NCBI GenBank assembly: GCA_963762635.1
Contig: CAVXLQ010000023.1
Span: 248,001-312,000 of the forward strand
From: Tenggerimyces sp963762635
GTDB taxonomy: Bacteria > Actinomycetota > Actinomycetes > Propionibacteriales > Actinopolymorphaceae
Length of the DNA stretch: 64,000 nt
Reading direction: 5' to 3'
Each line of letters starts with the position of its first letter. Positions within the stretch are counted from its first letter, which is position 1. The notes under the pieces were generated by a model. That model did not search any database. It saw only the letters and a program-made list of their open reading frames with translations, and was not told the DNA's origin. Below, one piece after another: positions 28,079 to 36,687 of the stretch. The translations under genes and the position numbers were made by a program.

Positions 28079-28136
28079 CCAGGGTGGCGATGCCACCACC
28101 TGCCACCCCAGGGTGGCGATGCCACCACCTGCCACC
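28079..28136. repeat. 29-bp direct repeat, two copies
   Basis: The unit begins CCAGGGTGGCGATGCCACCA and occurs at 28079-28107 and 28108-28136 with no spacer. Partial copies flank it (AGGTGGCGATGATGACC near 28050, AGGTGGCGACGAAACC near 28142). Each unit holds the palindrome GGTGGCGATGCCACC. Confidence 0.85.
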
Positions 28137-28159
28137 TCCCAAGGTGGCGACGAAACCAA

Positions 28160-28191
28160 GCGCCCCGCGAACCGCTCTGTTCGCGGGGCGC
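28160..28191 (-). terminator. Perfect 13-bp hairpin after pstB
   Basis: GCGCCCCGCGAAC (28160-28172) and GTTCGCGGGGCGC (28179-28191) flank CGCTCT, about 20 nt beyond the pstB stop. It is likely the end of the pst operon. Confidence 0.8.
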
Positions 28192-28211
28192 CGTGCCGTG
28201 GGCCGGCCAGG

Positions 28212-28991
28212 TCAGCCGAAGCGGCCGGTGATGTAGTCCTCGGTGGACTTCTCGCTCGGGTTGCTGAAGATCTTCTGCGTACTGTCCATCTCGATCAGCC
28301 GGCCCGGCTTCCCCTGCGCCGCGAGGTTGAAGAAGCCGGTCGCGTCCGAGACGCGGGCCGCCTGCTGCATGTTGTGGGTGACGATGACGATCGTGTACTG
28401 CTCCTTGAGCTCCGCGATCAGGTCCTCGATCGCCAGCGTCGAGATCGGGTCCAGCGCGGAGCAGGGCTCGTCCATCAGCAGCACCTGGGGCTCGACCGCG
28501 ATCGCGCGGGCGATGCAGAGCCGCTGCTGCTGACCACCGGACAGACCCGAGCCCGGCCGTTCGAGGCGGTCCTTGACCTCGTTCCACAGGTTCGCGCCGC
28601 GCAGCGACCGTTCGACGATCTCGGTCGAGGCCTTCTTGCCCATGCGCTTGTTGTTCAGGCGCATGCCGGCCAGCACGTTCTCGGCGATCGACATCGTCGG
28701 GAACGGGTTGGGCCGCTGGAAAACCATGCCGATCTCGCGGCGCACCTGGACCGGGTCGACGCCCGAGCCGTACAGGTCCTGTCCGTCCATCGCGACCTTG
28801 CCCTCGACGCGCGCGCCGGGGAGCACCTCGTGCATCCGGTTCAGCGCGCGGAGGAACGTGGACTTGCCGCACCCGGAGGGGCCGATGAAGGCCGTCACCG
28901 ATCGCGGTTCGATGGTCATCGAGACGTCCTCGACGGCTTTGAACGAGCCGTAGAAGATGTTCAGTCCGGAGACATCGATGCGCTTGGCCAT
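28212..28991 (-). CDS. pstB: Phosphate ABC transporter ATP-binding protein
   Basis: Encodes 259 residues, the usual length. Walker A GPSGCGKST (37-45), Q-loop MVFQRPNPFP, signature LSGGQQQR and Walker B VLLMDEPCSALDPIS are all present, with the PstB hallmark HNMQQAARVSD. It powers high-affinity phosphate import with PstA and PstC at the membrane. ATG start at 28991 follows GAAGGA; 20 nt separate it from pstA. Confidence 0.96.
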   Translation of the reverse strand: MAKRIDVSGLNIFYGSFKAVEDVSMTIEPRSVTAFIGPSGCGKSTFLRALNRMHEVLPGARVEGKVAMDGQDLYGSGVDPVQVRREIGMVFQRPNPFPTMSIAENVLAGMRLNNKRMGKKASTEIVERSLRGANLWNEVKDRLERPGSGLSGGQQQRLCIARAIAVEPQVLLMDEPCSALDPISTLAIEDLIAELKEQYTIVIVTHNMQQAARVSDATGFFNLAAQGKPGRLIEMDSTQKIFSNPSEKSTEDYITGRFG

Positions 28992-29011
28992 GGTCGTGAT
29001 CCTTCTTGAGC

Positions 29012-30100
29012 TCAGCGGCCGGTCTTCGGGGAGAAGAAGTACGAGATCAGTCGTGCGACGAGGTTGAGCAGCATCACGATGATGATAAGCGTGAGTGCGG
29101 CGGCCCAAGCTCGGTCGTAGTTGATGGTGACGACGCCGTTCGGGGCGAGGCCCTGGCTGTACTGGCGGAAGACGTACACCGGCAGCGTCATCATCCGGCC
29201 GTCGAACGCGTTGAGGTTGAGTGAGTCGACCACACCGCAGACGATCAACAGGGGAGCGGTTTCGCCGATGATGCGGGCGATCGCGATCGTCACGCCGGTG
29301 ACGATGCCCGCGAGCGCGGTGGGGATCACGACGTTCACGATCGTGAGCCACTTCGGGACGCCGAGCGCGTACGAGGCCTCGCGGAGCTCGTTCGGAACGA
29401 GCTTCAGCATCTCCTCAGACGAACGGACGACGACCGGAATCATCAACACAGAAAGGGCAACCGCGCCGATGATGCCCATCCGGATGCCGGGTCCGAAGAA
29501 CAGGGCGAACAGCGCGTACGCGAACAGGCCGGCGACGATCGACGGGATGCCGGTCATCACGTCGACGAAGAACGTGATGCCGCGAGCCAACGTGCCCTTG
29601 CCGTACTCCACTAGGTAGACCGCGGTCATCAGCCCGATCGGCACCGAGATGAGCGTGGCCAGCGCGGTGATGATCAGCGTGCCGATGATCGCGTGGTACG
29701 CGCCGCCGGCGTCCATGCCGCCGAACACGCCGCGCATCGTGTACGTCAGGAAGTACGGGTTGAACCGCTCGAGCCCGTTCGAGACGGCCGTCCAGAGCAC
29801 TGTGACGAGCGGGATCAGTGCCAGCCCGAACGCGCAGTAGACCACTGTCGTGACGAGGCGGTCGGTCGCCTTGCGGCCGCCCTCGACGATGCGCGACGTC
29901 ACATAGTTGGCGAGCGCGAACAGCACGATGCCGAGGATGACCCAGACCGGGATGCTGAACGCGCTGAGCAGCGCGAGCGCGGCACCGACCACGGCGAGCG
30001 AGCCGGCCAGGATGCCCAGCGTGGTGAACCTCGGCAGCGTGCCCGCGATGAGCGTGCTCGGCGCCGAAGGAGTGGTGGGAGGGGTCGTCATGGTCGTCAT
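29012..30100 (-). CDS. pstA: Phosphate ABC transporter permease PstA
   Basis: Encodes 362 residues. An N-terminal extension with two to three hydrophobic segments precedes the BPD transporter fold. The cytoplasmic EAA loop is REASYALGVPKWLTIVNVVI, and PLLIVCG and GIPSIVAGLFAYALF are typical of PstA. It pairs with PstC to form the channel. The start ATG at 30100 overlaps the pstC stop (TGATG); a second ATG at 30091 is possible. Confidence 0.94.
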   Translation of the reverse strand: MTTMTTPPTTPSAPSTLIAGTLPRFTTLGILAGSLAVVGAALALLSAFSIPVWVILGIVLFALANYVTSRIVEGGRKATDRLVTTVVYCAFGLALIPLVTVLWTAVSNGLERFNPYFLTYTMRGVFGGMDAGGAYHAIIGTLIITALATLISVPIGLMTAVYLVEYGKGTLARGITFFVDVMTGIPSIVAGLFAYALFALFFGPGIRMGIIGAVALSVLMIPVVVRSSEEMLKLVPNELREASYALGVPKWLTIVNVVIPTALAGIVTGVTIAIARIIGETAPLLIVCGVVDSLNLNAFDGRMMTLPVYVFRQYSQGLAPNGVVTINYDRAWAAALTLIIIVMLLNLVARLISYFFSPKTGR

Positions 30101-31095
30101 CAGTTGGCCCCCGAGAATTCCTTGCGCCGGCTGATGATCCACCGGGCGAGCATGTTGACCGCGAGCGTGATCACGAACAGCACCAGGCCGGTGAAGATCA
30201 GAACGCTGACCCCCAACGCGTTCGCCTCCGGGAACTTCAGCGCGATGTTCGCGGCGATCGACTGCTGCTGGCCGGCCTTGAGCAGGAAGAACGAGTACAG
30301 GAAGCCGGGCGAGAGGACCATCGCGACGGCCATCGTCTCGCCGAGCGCACGACCGAGGCCGAGCATCGCGGCGCTGATGACGCCGGAGCGGCCGAACGGG
30401 ATGACCGCCATGCGGATCATCTCCCAGCGGGTCGCGCCGAGCGCGAGCGCCGCTTCCTCGTGCAGCTTGGGCGTCTGCAGGAAGACCTCCCGCGAGACGG
30501 CCGTGATGATCGGCAGGATCATCACCGCGAGCACGACGCCGGCGAGCAGGATCGTTCGCGGCGGGCTCGCGGCCGGTCCCGCGAACAACGGGATCCAGCC
30601 GAAGTACTTCGCCAGCCACTCGAACAGCGGGAACAGCTGCGGCATCAGCCAGAGGCCACCCCACAGGCCGTACACGACGCTGGGGATGGCGGCGAGCAGG
30701 TCGACCACGTAGCCGAGGCCCGAGGCGAGCCGGCGTGGCGCGTAGTGCGAGATGAACAACGCGATGCCCACCGCGATCGGGGTGGCGATCACGAGCGCGA
30801 TGAGCGCGGCGAGGAGCGTTCCGAAGGCGAGGGGGCCCGCGTACGAAAGGATGTTGTCGTACGTGAAGCCCGGGACTTCCTTGAGCTCCTCGATGGGGGC
30901 CGTCATCGCCGGCCAGCCCTGCTGGACCAGGAAGATCGCGACCGCGGCGAGGACCAGGAGGATCAGCGAGCCGGCGGCCCTGGCGCTGAAGGAGAAGACC
31001 CGGTCACCGATCCGTACGACCGACCTCTTGCCGCCCGCCGAGGCTATGTCCTGGGGCTTTTGATCTGGAGCTTGCTGACCGGTGGTTGCCGTCAC
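30100..31095 (-). CDS. pstC: Phosphate ABC transporter permease PstC
   Basis: Encodes 331 residues with six predicted membrane helices. Typical motifs are LLAAIPSVVYGLWGG and the EAA loop EEAALALGATRWEMIRMAVI, then GLGRALGETMAVAMV. GTG start at 31095, downstream of pstS across a 96-nt gap that holds a strong hairpin. It overlaps pstA by 1 nt. Confidence 0.94.
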   Translation of the reverse strand: MTATTGQQAPDQKPQDIASAGGKRSVVRIGDRVFSFSARAAGSLILLVLAAVAIFLVQQGWPAMTAPIEELKEVPGFTYDNILSYAGPLAFGTLLAALIALVIATPIAVGIALFISHYAPRRLASGLGYVVDLLAAIPSVVYGLWGGLWLMPQLFPLFEWLAKYFGWIPLFAGPAASPPRTILLAGVVLAVMILPIITAVSREVFLQTPKLHEEAALALGATRWEMIRMAVIPFGRSGVISAAMLGLGRALGETMAVAMVLSPGFLYSFFLLKAGQQQSIAANIALKFPEANALGVSVLIFTGLVLFVITLAVNMLARWIISRRKEFSGAN

Positions 31096-31148
31096 TTCTT
31101 CACCTTCCCCATCGGTCTGCCGGGTGTCATCACTATGGGCGGCGGTAG

Positions 31149-31173
31149 GCGGGGGCTGCTCGGCAGCCCCCGC
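31149..31173 (-). terminator. Perfect 11-bp hairpin between pstS and pstC
   Basis: GCGGGGGCTGC (31149-31159) and GCAGCCCCCGC (31163-31173) flank TCG. With no T-run it could act as partial terminator or 3' stabiliser. That would make pstS mRNA more abundant than pstCAB, as is common for binding-protein genes. Confidence 0.7.
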
Positions 31174-31191
31174 TCACCTTCTCTTCGACCG

Positions 31192-32322
31192 TCAGGCGCC
31201 TGAGGTGATGGCGTCGACAGCACCCTTGAGGTCTGCCTCGAGCTTGCTGGAGACCGGGGCAGAGCCGGCAGCGTCAGCCGCCGCCTTCTGGCCGTCCGCG
31301 CTGGAGATGTAGCCGAGGAACGCCTTGACCAGGTCGCCCTCCTCGGACTTGGGGTAGTTCAGGCAGGCGATCTCGTACGAGACCAGAACGACCGGGTAGG
31401 CGCCCGACTGGGTCGTCTTGCGGTCGAGCTCGATCTCGTAGTCGTGCTCGGGCGTGCCCTCGACCTTCGGCGAAGCGTCGACGACGGCCGCGGCACCCTC
31501 GGGCGTGGGGCCGACCCACTCCGAGCCGACCTTGACCTTGGCCTTGCCGAGCTGACCGGCCTTGGAGGCGTCCGCGTAGCCGATGGTGCCCTGGCCACCC
31601 TGGACCGTCTGCACGACACCGGAGGTGCCCTGCGCCGACTGGCCACCCTGGATCGGCCATTCGCCGTCCGGCTCGTACTTCCAGTCGGCCTCGGCGGTCG
31701 CGTGGAGGTAGTCGGTGAAGTTGTCCGTCGTTCCGGACTCGTCCGAACGGTGCACCGGGCTGATCGCCGTGTCCGGCAGCGTCTTGCCGGCGTTGTCGGC
31801 AGTGATCGCCGGGTCGTTCCACTTGGTGATCTTGTTGTCGAAGATCTTCGCGATCGTCGACGGCGACAGCTGGAGGTCCTGGACCTCGGGGAGGTTGTAG
31901 ATCACGGCGATGGGGCTGATGTAGACGGGAAGGTGGATGGCCTCCACGCCGCCGCAGCGCTCCTTCGAGCTCGCCTTCTCCTTGTCGTCCATCGCCGAGT
32001 CCGAGCCGGCGAACGCGAACGAGCCCTCGAGGAAGCCAGTACGGCCACCGCCGGAGCCGGTCGGGTCGTAGCTCACCGTGACGTCGGGGTTGGCCGACTG
32101 GAAGCCCGCGATCCAGGCCTGCATCGCGGACTCCTGGGACGTGGCGCCGCCGAGCGCCAGCTTGCCCTTGAGGTCACCACCGCCGTTGCCGCCGGTGCTC
32201 GAGCTGTCGGGGGAGGCGCTGTCGCCGCTACCCGGACCAGTGGGGTCGTTGCCGCACGCCGCAAGCGCGAGCGCGCCCGCGACGAGGACGGCCGCGACGC
32301 GTCCGTACCGCATGAGCTTCAC
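31192..32322 (-). CDS. pstS: Phosphate-binding lipoprotein PstS
   Basis: Encodes 376 residues. A lipoprotein signal peptide ends in the lipobox LAAC (Cys23), followed by a Ser/Gly-rich linker. The phosphate-binding fold has VTVSYDPTGSGGGRTGFLEG, FAGSDSAM and HRSDESGTTDNFTDYL. It captures phosphate at the outer face of the membrane for PstCAB. First gene of the operon, ATG start. Expression is probably induced by phosphate starvation through the PHO box upstream. Confidence 0.96.
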   Translation of the reverse strand: MKLMRYGRVAAVLVAGALALAACGNDPTGPGSGDSASPDSSSTGGNGGGDLKGKLALGGATSQESAMQAWIAGFQSANPDVTVSYDPTGSGGGRTGFLEGSFAFAGSDSAMDDKEKASSKERCGGVEAIHLPVYISPIAVIYNLPEVQDLQLSPSTIAKIFDNKITKWNDPAITADNAGKTLPDTAISPVHRSDESGTTDNFTDYLHATAEADWKYEPDGEWPIQGGQSAQGTSGVVQTVQGGQGTIGYADASKAGQLGKAKVKVGSEWVGPTPEGAAAVVDASPKVEGTPEHDYEIELDRKTTQSGAYPVVLVSYEIACLNYPKSEEGDLVKAFLGYISSADGQKAAADAAGSAPVSSKLEADLKGAVDAITSGA

Positions 32323-32400
32323 TGGGGTCGTCTCCTGAACGTGTCGAGGTCATGCTGGAGCCGTGCAGGATGCCCAGCCCCACCACGGAACGTAGGCAAG

Positions 32401-32443
32401 GGAGGTGAAACCGCGTGCGGGGTGGAGTGAACGCGTGGTGAAC
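32401..32443 (-). promoter_or_regulatory. PHO box (PhoP-binding direct repeats) of pst operon
   Basis: On the minus strand, GTTCACCACGC (32443-32433) and GTTCACTCCAC (32432-32422) are adjacent 11-bp units matching the actinobacterial PhoP consensus. A third, weaker GTTTCACCTCC lies at 32411-32401. The site is about 100 nt upstream of the pstS start. Confidence 0.88.
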
Positions 32444-33039
32444 GTCGGTCGGCATTATTTGAACTGCGACACAACGCAGTGGCATCCGTCACATGAACAA
32501 CCCCGCGCTGTGCCGGAGCGTCGCGGGTCGACTGCGAGCGGCTAGCGCGTATGGATGCGCGGGCAGACTACTGACCTCGGAGCTCGTGGGTAGGGGCCGG
32601 GCCCAGGGTGTACACCGGGCCCAGCCCTGGCCGCCTGCCTGATGGGGGATCAGGACCTAGCGGGCGACACCAGAAGACTGCCGCGCGGATCGTTCCACGA
32701 CCGTTCCCAGCCGACGGCGTCCCACCGTCTCCGCGACCTCCGCCGTTGTCGCACGGGAGTTCTTGGCAGTCAACGCTTCGAAGGTCGACCACCACGGGGA
32801 AGTTCACGGAGTTCTTGGTCGAGGCGAGGTCATCGACCTGGAGCTCGAGGTCGGCAGCCGGAAAGCGAACCGCCAGGCAATCATCTTGAACGATGTGTTC
32901 TTCATCGCCGCCCGCGTTGGTTGCGCGGGCTTCGCTCGCTGGCTTGGCTGACCCAGGAGGCGCCGGCATCACAGAATCGCGCGCTGAGGAGGTCGGCCGC
33001 GGCGCCGACGACGAATCGCCGCCGCGGGCGCACGGGATT
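32444..33039. other. Long gene-poor gap with a diverged 25-bp direct repeat
   Basis: No frame has a recognisable domain. CGCACGGGAGTTCTTGGCAG followed by TCAAC (32750-32774) recurs as CGCACGGGATTCTTGACAGT followed by CAAC (33028-33051), bracketing 253 bp. A plus-strand frame 32763-32951 (with VIDLELEVGSRKANRQAIIL) and an overlapping minus-strand frame (STKNSVNFPVVVDLRS) look like gene debris. A GC-rich palindromic stretch (GGGCCC..GGTGTACACC..GGGCCC) is near 32598-32625. Confidence 0.5.
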
Positions 33040-33069
33040 CTTGACAGTCAACATGCCGTAACGGTTATA
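33040..33069 (+). promoter_or_regulatory. Promoter of the SRPBCC gene with overlapping palindrome
   Basis: The -35 TTGACA (33040-33045) and -10 TTATAT (33064-33069) are 18 nt apart. The perfect palindrome TTGACAGTCAA covers the -35. The start codon at 33078 is only 8 nt after the -10, so the transcript may be leaderless. Confidence 0.62.
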
Positions 33070-33077
33070 TAGCCGTC

Positions 33078-33590
33078 ATGGAACAGACTATGGGTGTCGT
33101 GACCGCGACCGATGGCGGGTACCGGCTGGCGTTCGAGCGCACGTTCAAGCATCCGCCGGCCAAGGTCTGGCGCGCGCTCACCGATCCCGACCAGCTGCGG
33201 CAGTGGTTTCCCGCGGTCGTCGACTTCGACCAAACCGTCGGCGCCAAGCTGACGTTCCAACCCACCGACAAGCAGCGGGCGAGGTTCGGGCTGACAGATG
33301 CCGACGCGGCTCATGGTGAGCTGATCGCGGCCGATCCGCCCAAGCTGCTCGAGTACACCTGGGGCGACGAACGGCTCCGCTGGGAGCTCCACGAGACCGC
33401 CGACCAGGGCTGCCGGCTGACGTTCACCCAGCTCTGCCCCGAGCGCGACTCCGCGATCGTCCAGGGCGCCGGGTGGCACGTCGGGTTCGAGCAGATCGAG
33501 GCGCTCCTCGACGGCACCACGCTCACGGACGACCCGTTCGAGCGCGCCACGGAGCTGGCGACCGCGTACGTCCAGGCGCACACGCCATGA
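33078..33590 (+). CDS. SRPBCC/AHSA1-domain protein
   Basis: Encodes 170 residues. The START-like fold is seen in YRLAFERTFKHPPAKVWRAL, TDPDQLRQWFP and the C-terminal GAGWHVGFEQIEALLDG. Such proteins bind small hydrophobic ligands or act as activators of co-encoded regulators or efflux; the ligand is unknown. ATG start. It precedes a TetR gene by 7 nt and so is in its operon. Confidence 0.85.
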   Translation: MEQTMGVVTATDGGYRLAFERTFKHPPAKVWRALTDPDQLRQWFPAVVDFDQTVGAKLTFQPTDKQRARFGLTDADAAHGELIAADPPKLLEYTWGDERLRWELHETADQGCRLTFTQLCPERDSAIVQGAGWHVGFEQIEALLDGTTLTDDPFERATELATAYVQAHTP

Positions 33591-33597
33591 TGGGCGA

Positions 33598-34263
33598 GTG
33601 CCAGAGCAGCAACCGGCCCGGAGGCGCCAGCGGGCGCTGAGTGCCGACGAGATCGTTCGCGTCGCGATCCGCCTCGCGCGGCAGGAAGGCGTGGAAGCGG
33701 TCAGCATGCGCCGCATCGGCGAGGAGCTCGGCGCCTCGCCGATGGCGGTCTACCGGCACGTCGAGGACCGTGAGGACCTCCTGATCCGCATGCTCGACAC
33801 CCTCGCCGACCGAGTCGACAAACCCGTCACCGAGGGCGCGCCCCGCGAGCGCATCGCGCGGATGATGTGGACGATGCACGACGGGTTCCGCGGCGACCCG
33901 TGGATCGTGCGCGTCCTCGCCCACGAAGGCCTGGCCAGCCCGCGCATCCTGCCCATGGTCGAGGCGATCTTCCGGGCCCTCTCCGACGCCGGCTTCGACC
34001 CGGCGACCTCGCGAGGGCTCTACAACCTGCTGTTCCAGTTCCTGTACGGCGAGACGCTGATGTCGCACTTCGACCGGCTGAGTACGTACAGCCGCCGGAT
34101 GGTTGAAGAGGCCGACGCGTCGAAATACCCCACGCTCATAGCCGCGATCGGGACCGAACGCCACGACGCCCCCGAGTACTTCGAGGCGAACCTCGGCCGC
34201 GTCCTCGACGGAATTTTCGGCCGCGATGTCGAGAATCTCGCCGAGGCTCCGACCGATCGATGA
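33598..34263 (+). CDS. TetR-family regulator
   Basis: Encodes 221 residues. The N-terminal HTH (ALSADEIVRVAIRLARQEGV, MRRIGEELGASPMAVYRHVE) is of the TetR_C class. GTG start 33598. It is between SRPBCC and YCII genes in the same direction and probably regulates this small operon through the palindrome at 33040. Confidence 0.87.
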   Translation: MPEQQPARRRQRALSADEIVRVAIRLARQEGVEAVSMRRIGEELGASPMAVYRHVEDREDLLIRMLDTLADRVDKPVTEGAPRERIARMMWTMHDGFRGDPWIVRVLAHEGLASPRILPMVEAIFRALSDAGFDPATSRGLYNLLFQFLYGETLMSHFDRLSTYSRRMVEEADASKYPTLIAAIGTERHDAPEYFEANLGRVLDGIFGRDVENLAEAPTDR

Positions 34264-34294
34264 CAGGTCCACCAAGACAGAACGGGATCCAGCC

Positions 34295-34657
34295 ATGAAG
34301 TACATGATCATGATCGTGCTCAACCCGGCCGCGATGGAGGGGCTCTCCAAGGCGGAGAACGACGAGCTGATGGCGAAGTTCGAACCGTTCATGGCCTCAC
34401 TCCGCGAGTCCGGCGAGCTGGTCGGCACGCAGGCGCTCGCCATGCCGAACGAGACCGCCGTCGTCCAGGTGCGCAACGGCTCCGTCGTGCAGACCGACGG
34501 CCCGTATCTGGAGTCGAAGGAGTTCCTCGCCGGCTACTACCTCGTCGACACCGCGACGAAGGAACGCGCCATCGAGATCGCGAGCCAGGTGCCGGACGCG
34601 CACCTCAACACGCTCGAGGTACGTCCGGTCATCCACTCCTCCGGCGTCGATCTCTAA
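34295..34657 (+). CDS. YCII-family protein
   Basis: Encodes 120 residues. MKYMIMIVLNPAAMEGLSKA, then VQTDGPYLESKEFLAGYYLV and VRPVIH are the typical pattern of DGPF-type YCII proteins. They are dimeric ferredoxin-fold proteins often encoded beside ECF sigma factors, TetR regulators or SRPBCC proteins. Catalysis is not established. ATG 34295 chosen; an open extension upstream overlaps the TetR gene. Confidence 0.87.
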   Translation: MKYMIMIVLNPAAMEGLSKAENDELMAKFEPFMASLRESGELVGTQALAMPNETAVVQVRNGSVVQTDGPYLESKEFLAGYYLVDTATKERAIEIASQVPDAHLNTLEVRPVIHSSGVDL

Positions 34658-34734
34658 TCGCTTGACCGCAGTCACTTCTTAGGTCACCCTTGTAGAATGT
34701 TTACGCTGTACGCATTGGACCCGAGGTGACTGCC

Positions 34735-35976
34735 GTGACTGCCGCTGTGACCAAGGGCCGCGGCCTGGGCTTCGCGCTCGCCGCGGTCCTCGTCACGTTC
34801 TCCGCTCAACAGCTCCTCACCCCGCTGCTCGCCCCGTTGGCGACGGAGTTGGGCCTGAGCGAGTTCCAGCTCGGCCTGGTGGTGACGATCGCCGCCGCCG
34901 CGCTGACGGTGATGAGCCCGGTGTGGGGCCGGGCCGTCGACACGATCGGGCCGCGCGCTGTGCTGCTCAGCGGGGTTGGCCTTGCCGCGCTCGGGCTCGC
35001 GGGCTTCGCCGCAGCTGTCGAGTGGGGGCTTGGTGGCGAGCACCGCGCGGGGTGGACGTTCGCGGGCATGCTGCTGACGCGGAGCCTGCTGTTCGGCGCC
35101 GGGATCGCCGCCGCGCCTGTCGTGGGTGTGGCTCTGGCGGCGTCGTCGACCACGGACGAGGCGAGTCGTACGACATCCGTGAGCATGGTCGGCGCCGCTC
35201 AGGGGCTGTCGTTCGTCCTCGGTCCGGCGGCCGGTGGCGCGCTCGCGACGGTGTCTGTCCTGCTGCCGTTGTGGATTTCGCCTTCTGTGCTGGCGATCCT
35301 GTTCGTCGTCCTGGTGGTCGCGTGGAAGCCGGCGCCTCTCGCTGCTCCCTTGGAGAAGGCGCCGCGGGCGAAGCTCAGCCCGTTCGACCGCCGGCTGTTG
35401 CCGATTCTCGCGGTCGGGTTCGTGGTCTACCTCGGGTTGTCGATGATGATCGTGATCGGCTTCCTGGTCGCGGACCGGCTCGGGCTGGACTCCGAACGGA
35501 CTGCTGGCGCTGTTGGTGTCGCGTTCTTCGTGACGGGGGTCGTGCTCGTTCTCACGCAGGGCGTCGTGGTCCCGCGGCTCGGTTGGCACGTCCTGCGGCT
35601 GCTCCGGGTGGGCATGCCGATCGCGCTCGTCGGGTTCCTCGTGATCGCGCTCGCTGGTCAGCTCTGGTCGATCACCGTCGGCATGGCGCTGCTCGCCGCT
35701 GGAGTCGGGCTCGCGATCCCGGCCTATACGACCGCGGCCACGCTGGTCGCGCGGCCGCACGAGCAGGGCGCGGTGTCCGGCCTGGTGTCGGCGAACATCG
35801 GCCTGACGTTCATGGTCGGCCCCATCGTGGGGACTGGCCTGTACGAGTTCGTGCCCATCGCACCGTTGCTGGTGGGTGCGGCCCTGAGCGCCTTGGCCGC
35901 CGCGTACCTCTTCCTCGCCCCCTCCGCCCGCCGCATCGGCGCCCGCGCCGAGCTCGCGGAGACAGTGGACGCCTAG
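34735..35976 (+). CDS. MFS transporter
   Basis: Encodes about 413 residues with twelve membrane helices. It has an MFS signature loop (PVWGRAVDTIGPRAVLLSGV) after helix 2 and a matching loop in the second half. Single-component drug or metabolite efflux is likely, with no substrate clue. The GTG at 34735 is preferred because GAGGTGA lies 5 nt upstream; GTG 34726 is possible. It overlaps the convergent gene by 4 nt. Confidence 0.86.
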   Translation: MTAAVTKGRGLGFALAAVLVTFSAQQLLTPLLAPLATELGLSEFQLGLVVTIAAAALTVMSPVWGRAVDTIGPRAVLLSGVGLAALGLAGFAAAVEWGLGGEHRAGWTFAGMLLTRSLLFGAGIAAAPVVGVALAASSTTDEASRTTSVSMVGAAQGLSFVLGPAAGGALATVSVLLPLWISPSVLAILFVVLVVAWKPAPLAAPLEKAPRAKLSPFDRRLLPILAVGFVVYLGLSMMIVIGFLVADRLGLDSERTAGAVGVAFFVTGVVLVLTQGVVVPRLGWHVLRLLRVGMPIALVGFLVIALAGQLWSITVGMALLAAGVGLAIPAYTTAATLVARPHEQGAVSGLVSANIGLTFMVGPIVGTGLYEFVPIAPLLVGAALSALAAAYLFLAPSARRIGARAELAETVDA

Positions 35977-36230
35977 CGCTTGCCGTTCGGTTCGGCGAAG
36001 TCTTCGCGGTGGCGGCGCCAGTAGCCGAAGGCGGCGTCGGCGAGGTGCTGGTCGGTGGGGAGGAGCCCGTTGTACCTGTCGTCGAGCTCTTCGAGGCGCT
36101 CCTCCTGCTCCGGATCCGCCTGGAGCTCGACAGCTTCGGCGACGACGTCGGCGACCTCGGTGAGGCCGTACGCACGAAGGGCGGTGATCGCTTGAGGGGC
36201 GAGGTCGCCGCCGACAACCGTAGTGGCCAC
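35973..36230 (-). CDS. Short DUF4375/DMP19-like protein
   Basis: Encodes 85 acidic residues. ALRAYGLTEVADVVAEAVEL, then LEELDDRYNGL and DAAFGYWRRHREDF resemble the C-terminal half of DUF4375 (DMP19-like) proteins, some of which mimic DNA. The N-terminal half of that family is absent, so this may be truncated or a minimal version. GTG start 36230 with GGAAGG upstream. Confidence 0.55.
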   Translation of the reverse strand: MATTVVGGDLAPQAITALRAYGLTEVADVVAEAVELQADPEQEERLEELDDRYNGLLPTDQHLADAAFGYWRRHREDFAEPNGKR

Positions 36231-36369
36231 CTTCCGTCCACAGGCCGCCCAATCGGCGACTTCTCCACAGCCGCGGCCTCGAACCCTCGCGACCGCGCTG
36301 GATCGGCGAGGCTGATCGCAAGGCGTGCGGCACCAGGCGGTACGCGGACCGAGGAAGGAGACATCGCCG

Positions 36370-36687
36370 ATGGCGCCGATTGTCGTGAGACGGAAGGGCG
36401 GTGCAGGAGTTACCGTTACAGATATGGCTGAACTCGTCGCTCTCGAGATATCTCAGCAGACTCGCGATCAGCTTGCCGAGGCTGCGGAGATCCTTGGGAT
36501 GTCCGTCGACGCACTCGTCGACAGGCTGGCGCTCGACGCGCTTGGTTATGCCAAGGTCGATCAGGCCGCGTCCGAGGTCGCTGCTCAGCTGGAGGCGATG
36601 GAGCGCGACGATCCCGAAGGCTGGGCGGACTACGTCCGTGAAGGCGAGGAGATCGAGCGGGGCATGAGCGAGCGGATCGTTGACTGA
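36370..36687 (+). CDS. Antitoxin of a MazEF/PemIK-type pair
   Basis: Encodes 105 residues. The region VALEISQQTRDQLAEAAEIL, then GMSVDALVDRLALDALG suggests a ribbon-helix-helix DNA-binding part. An acidic tail (MERDDPEGWADYVREGEEIE) would wrap the toxin. ATG at 36370 follows GAGGAAGGAG. The stop overlaps the toxin start by 8 nt. Confidence 0.75.
   Translation: MAPIVVRRKGGAGVTVTDMAELVALEISQQTRDQLAEAAEILGMSVDALVDRLALDALGYAKVDQAASEVAAQLEAMERDDPEGWADYVREGEEIERGMSERIVD

Noticed and set aside
28079..28136. CRISPR-like 29-bp repeats
   Set aside because: The two copies are directly adjacent without a spacer, and only degenerate partial copies flank them.
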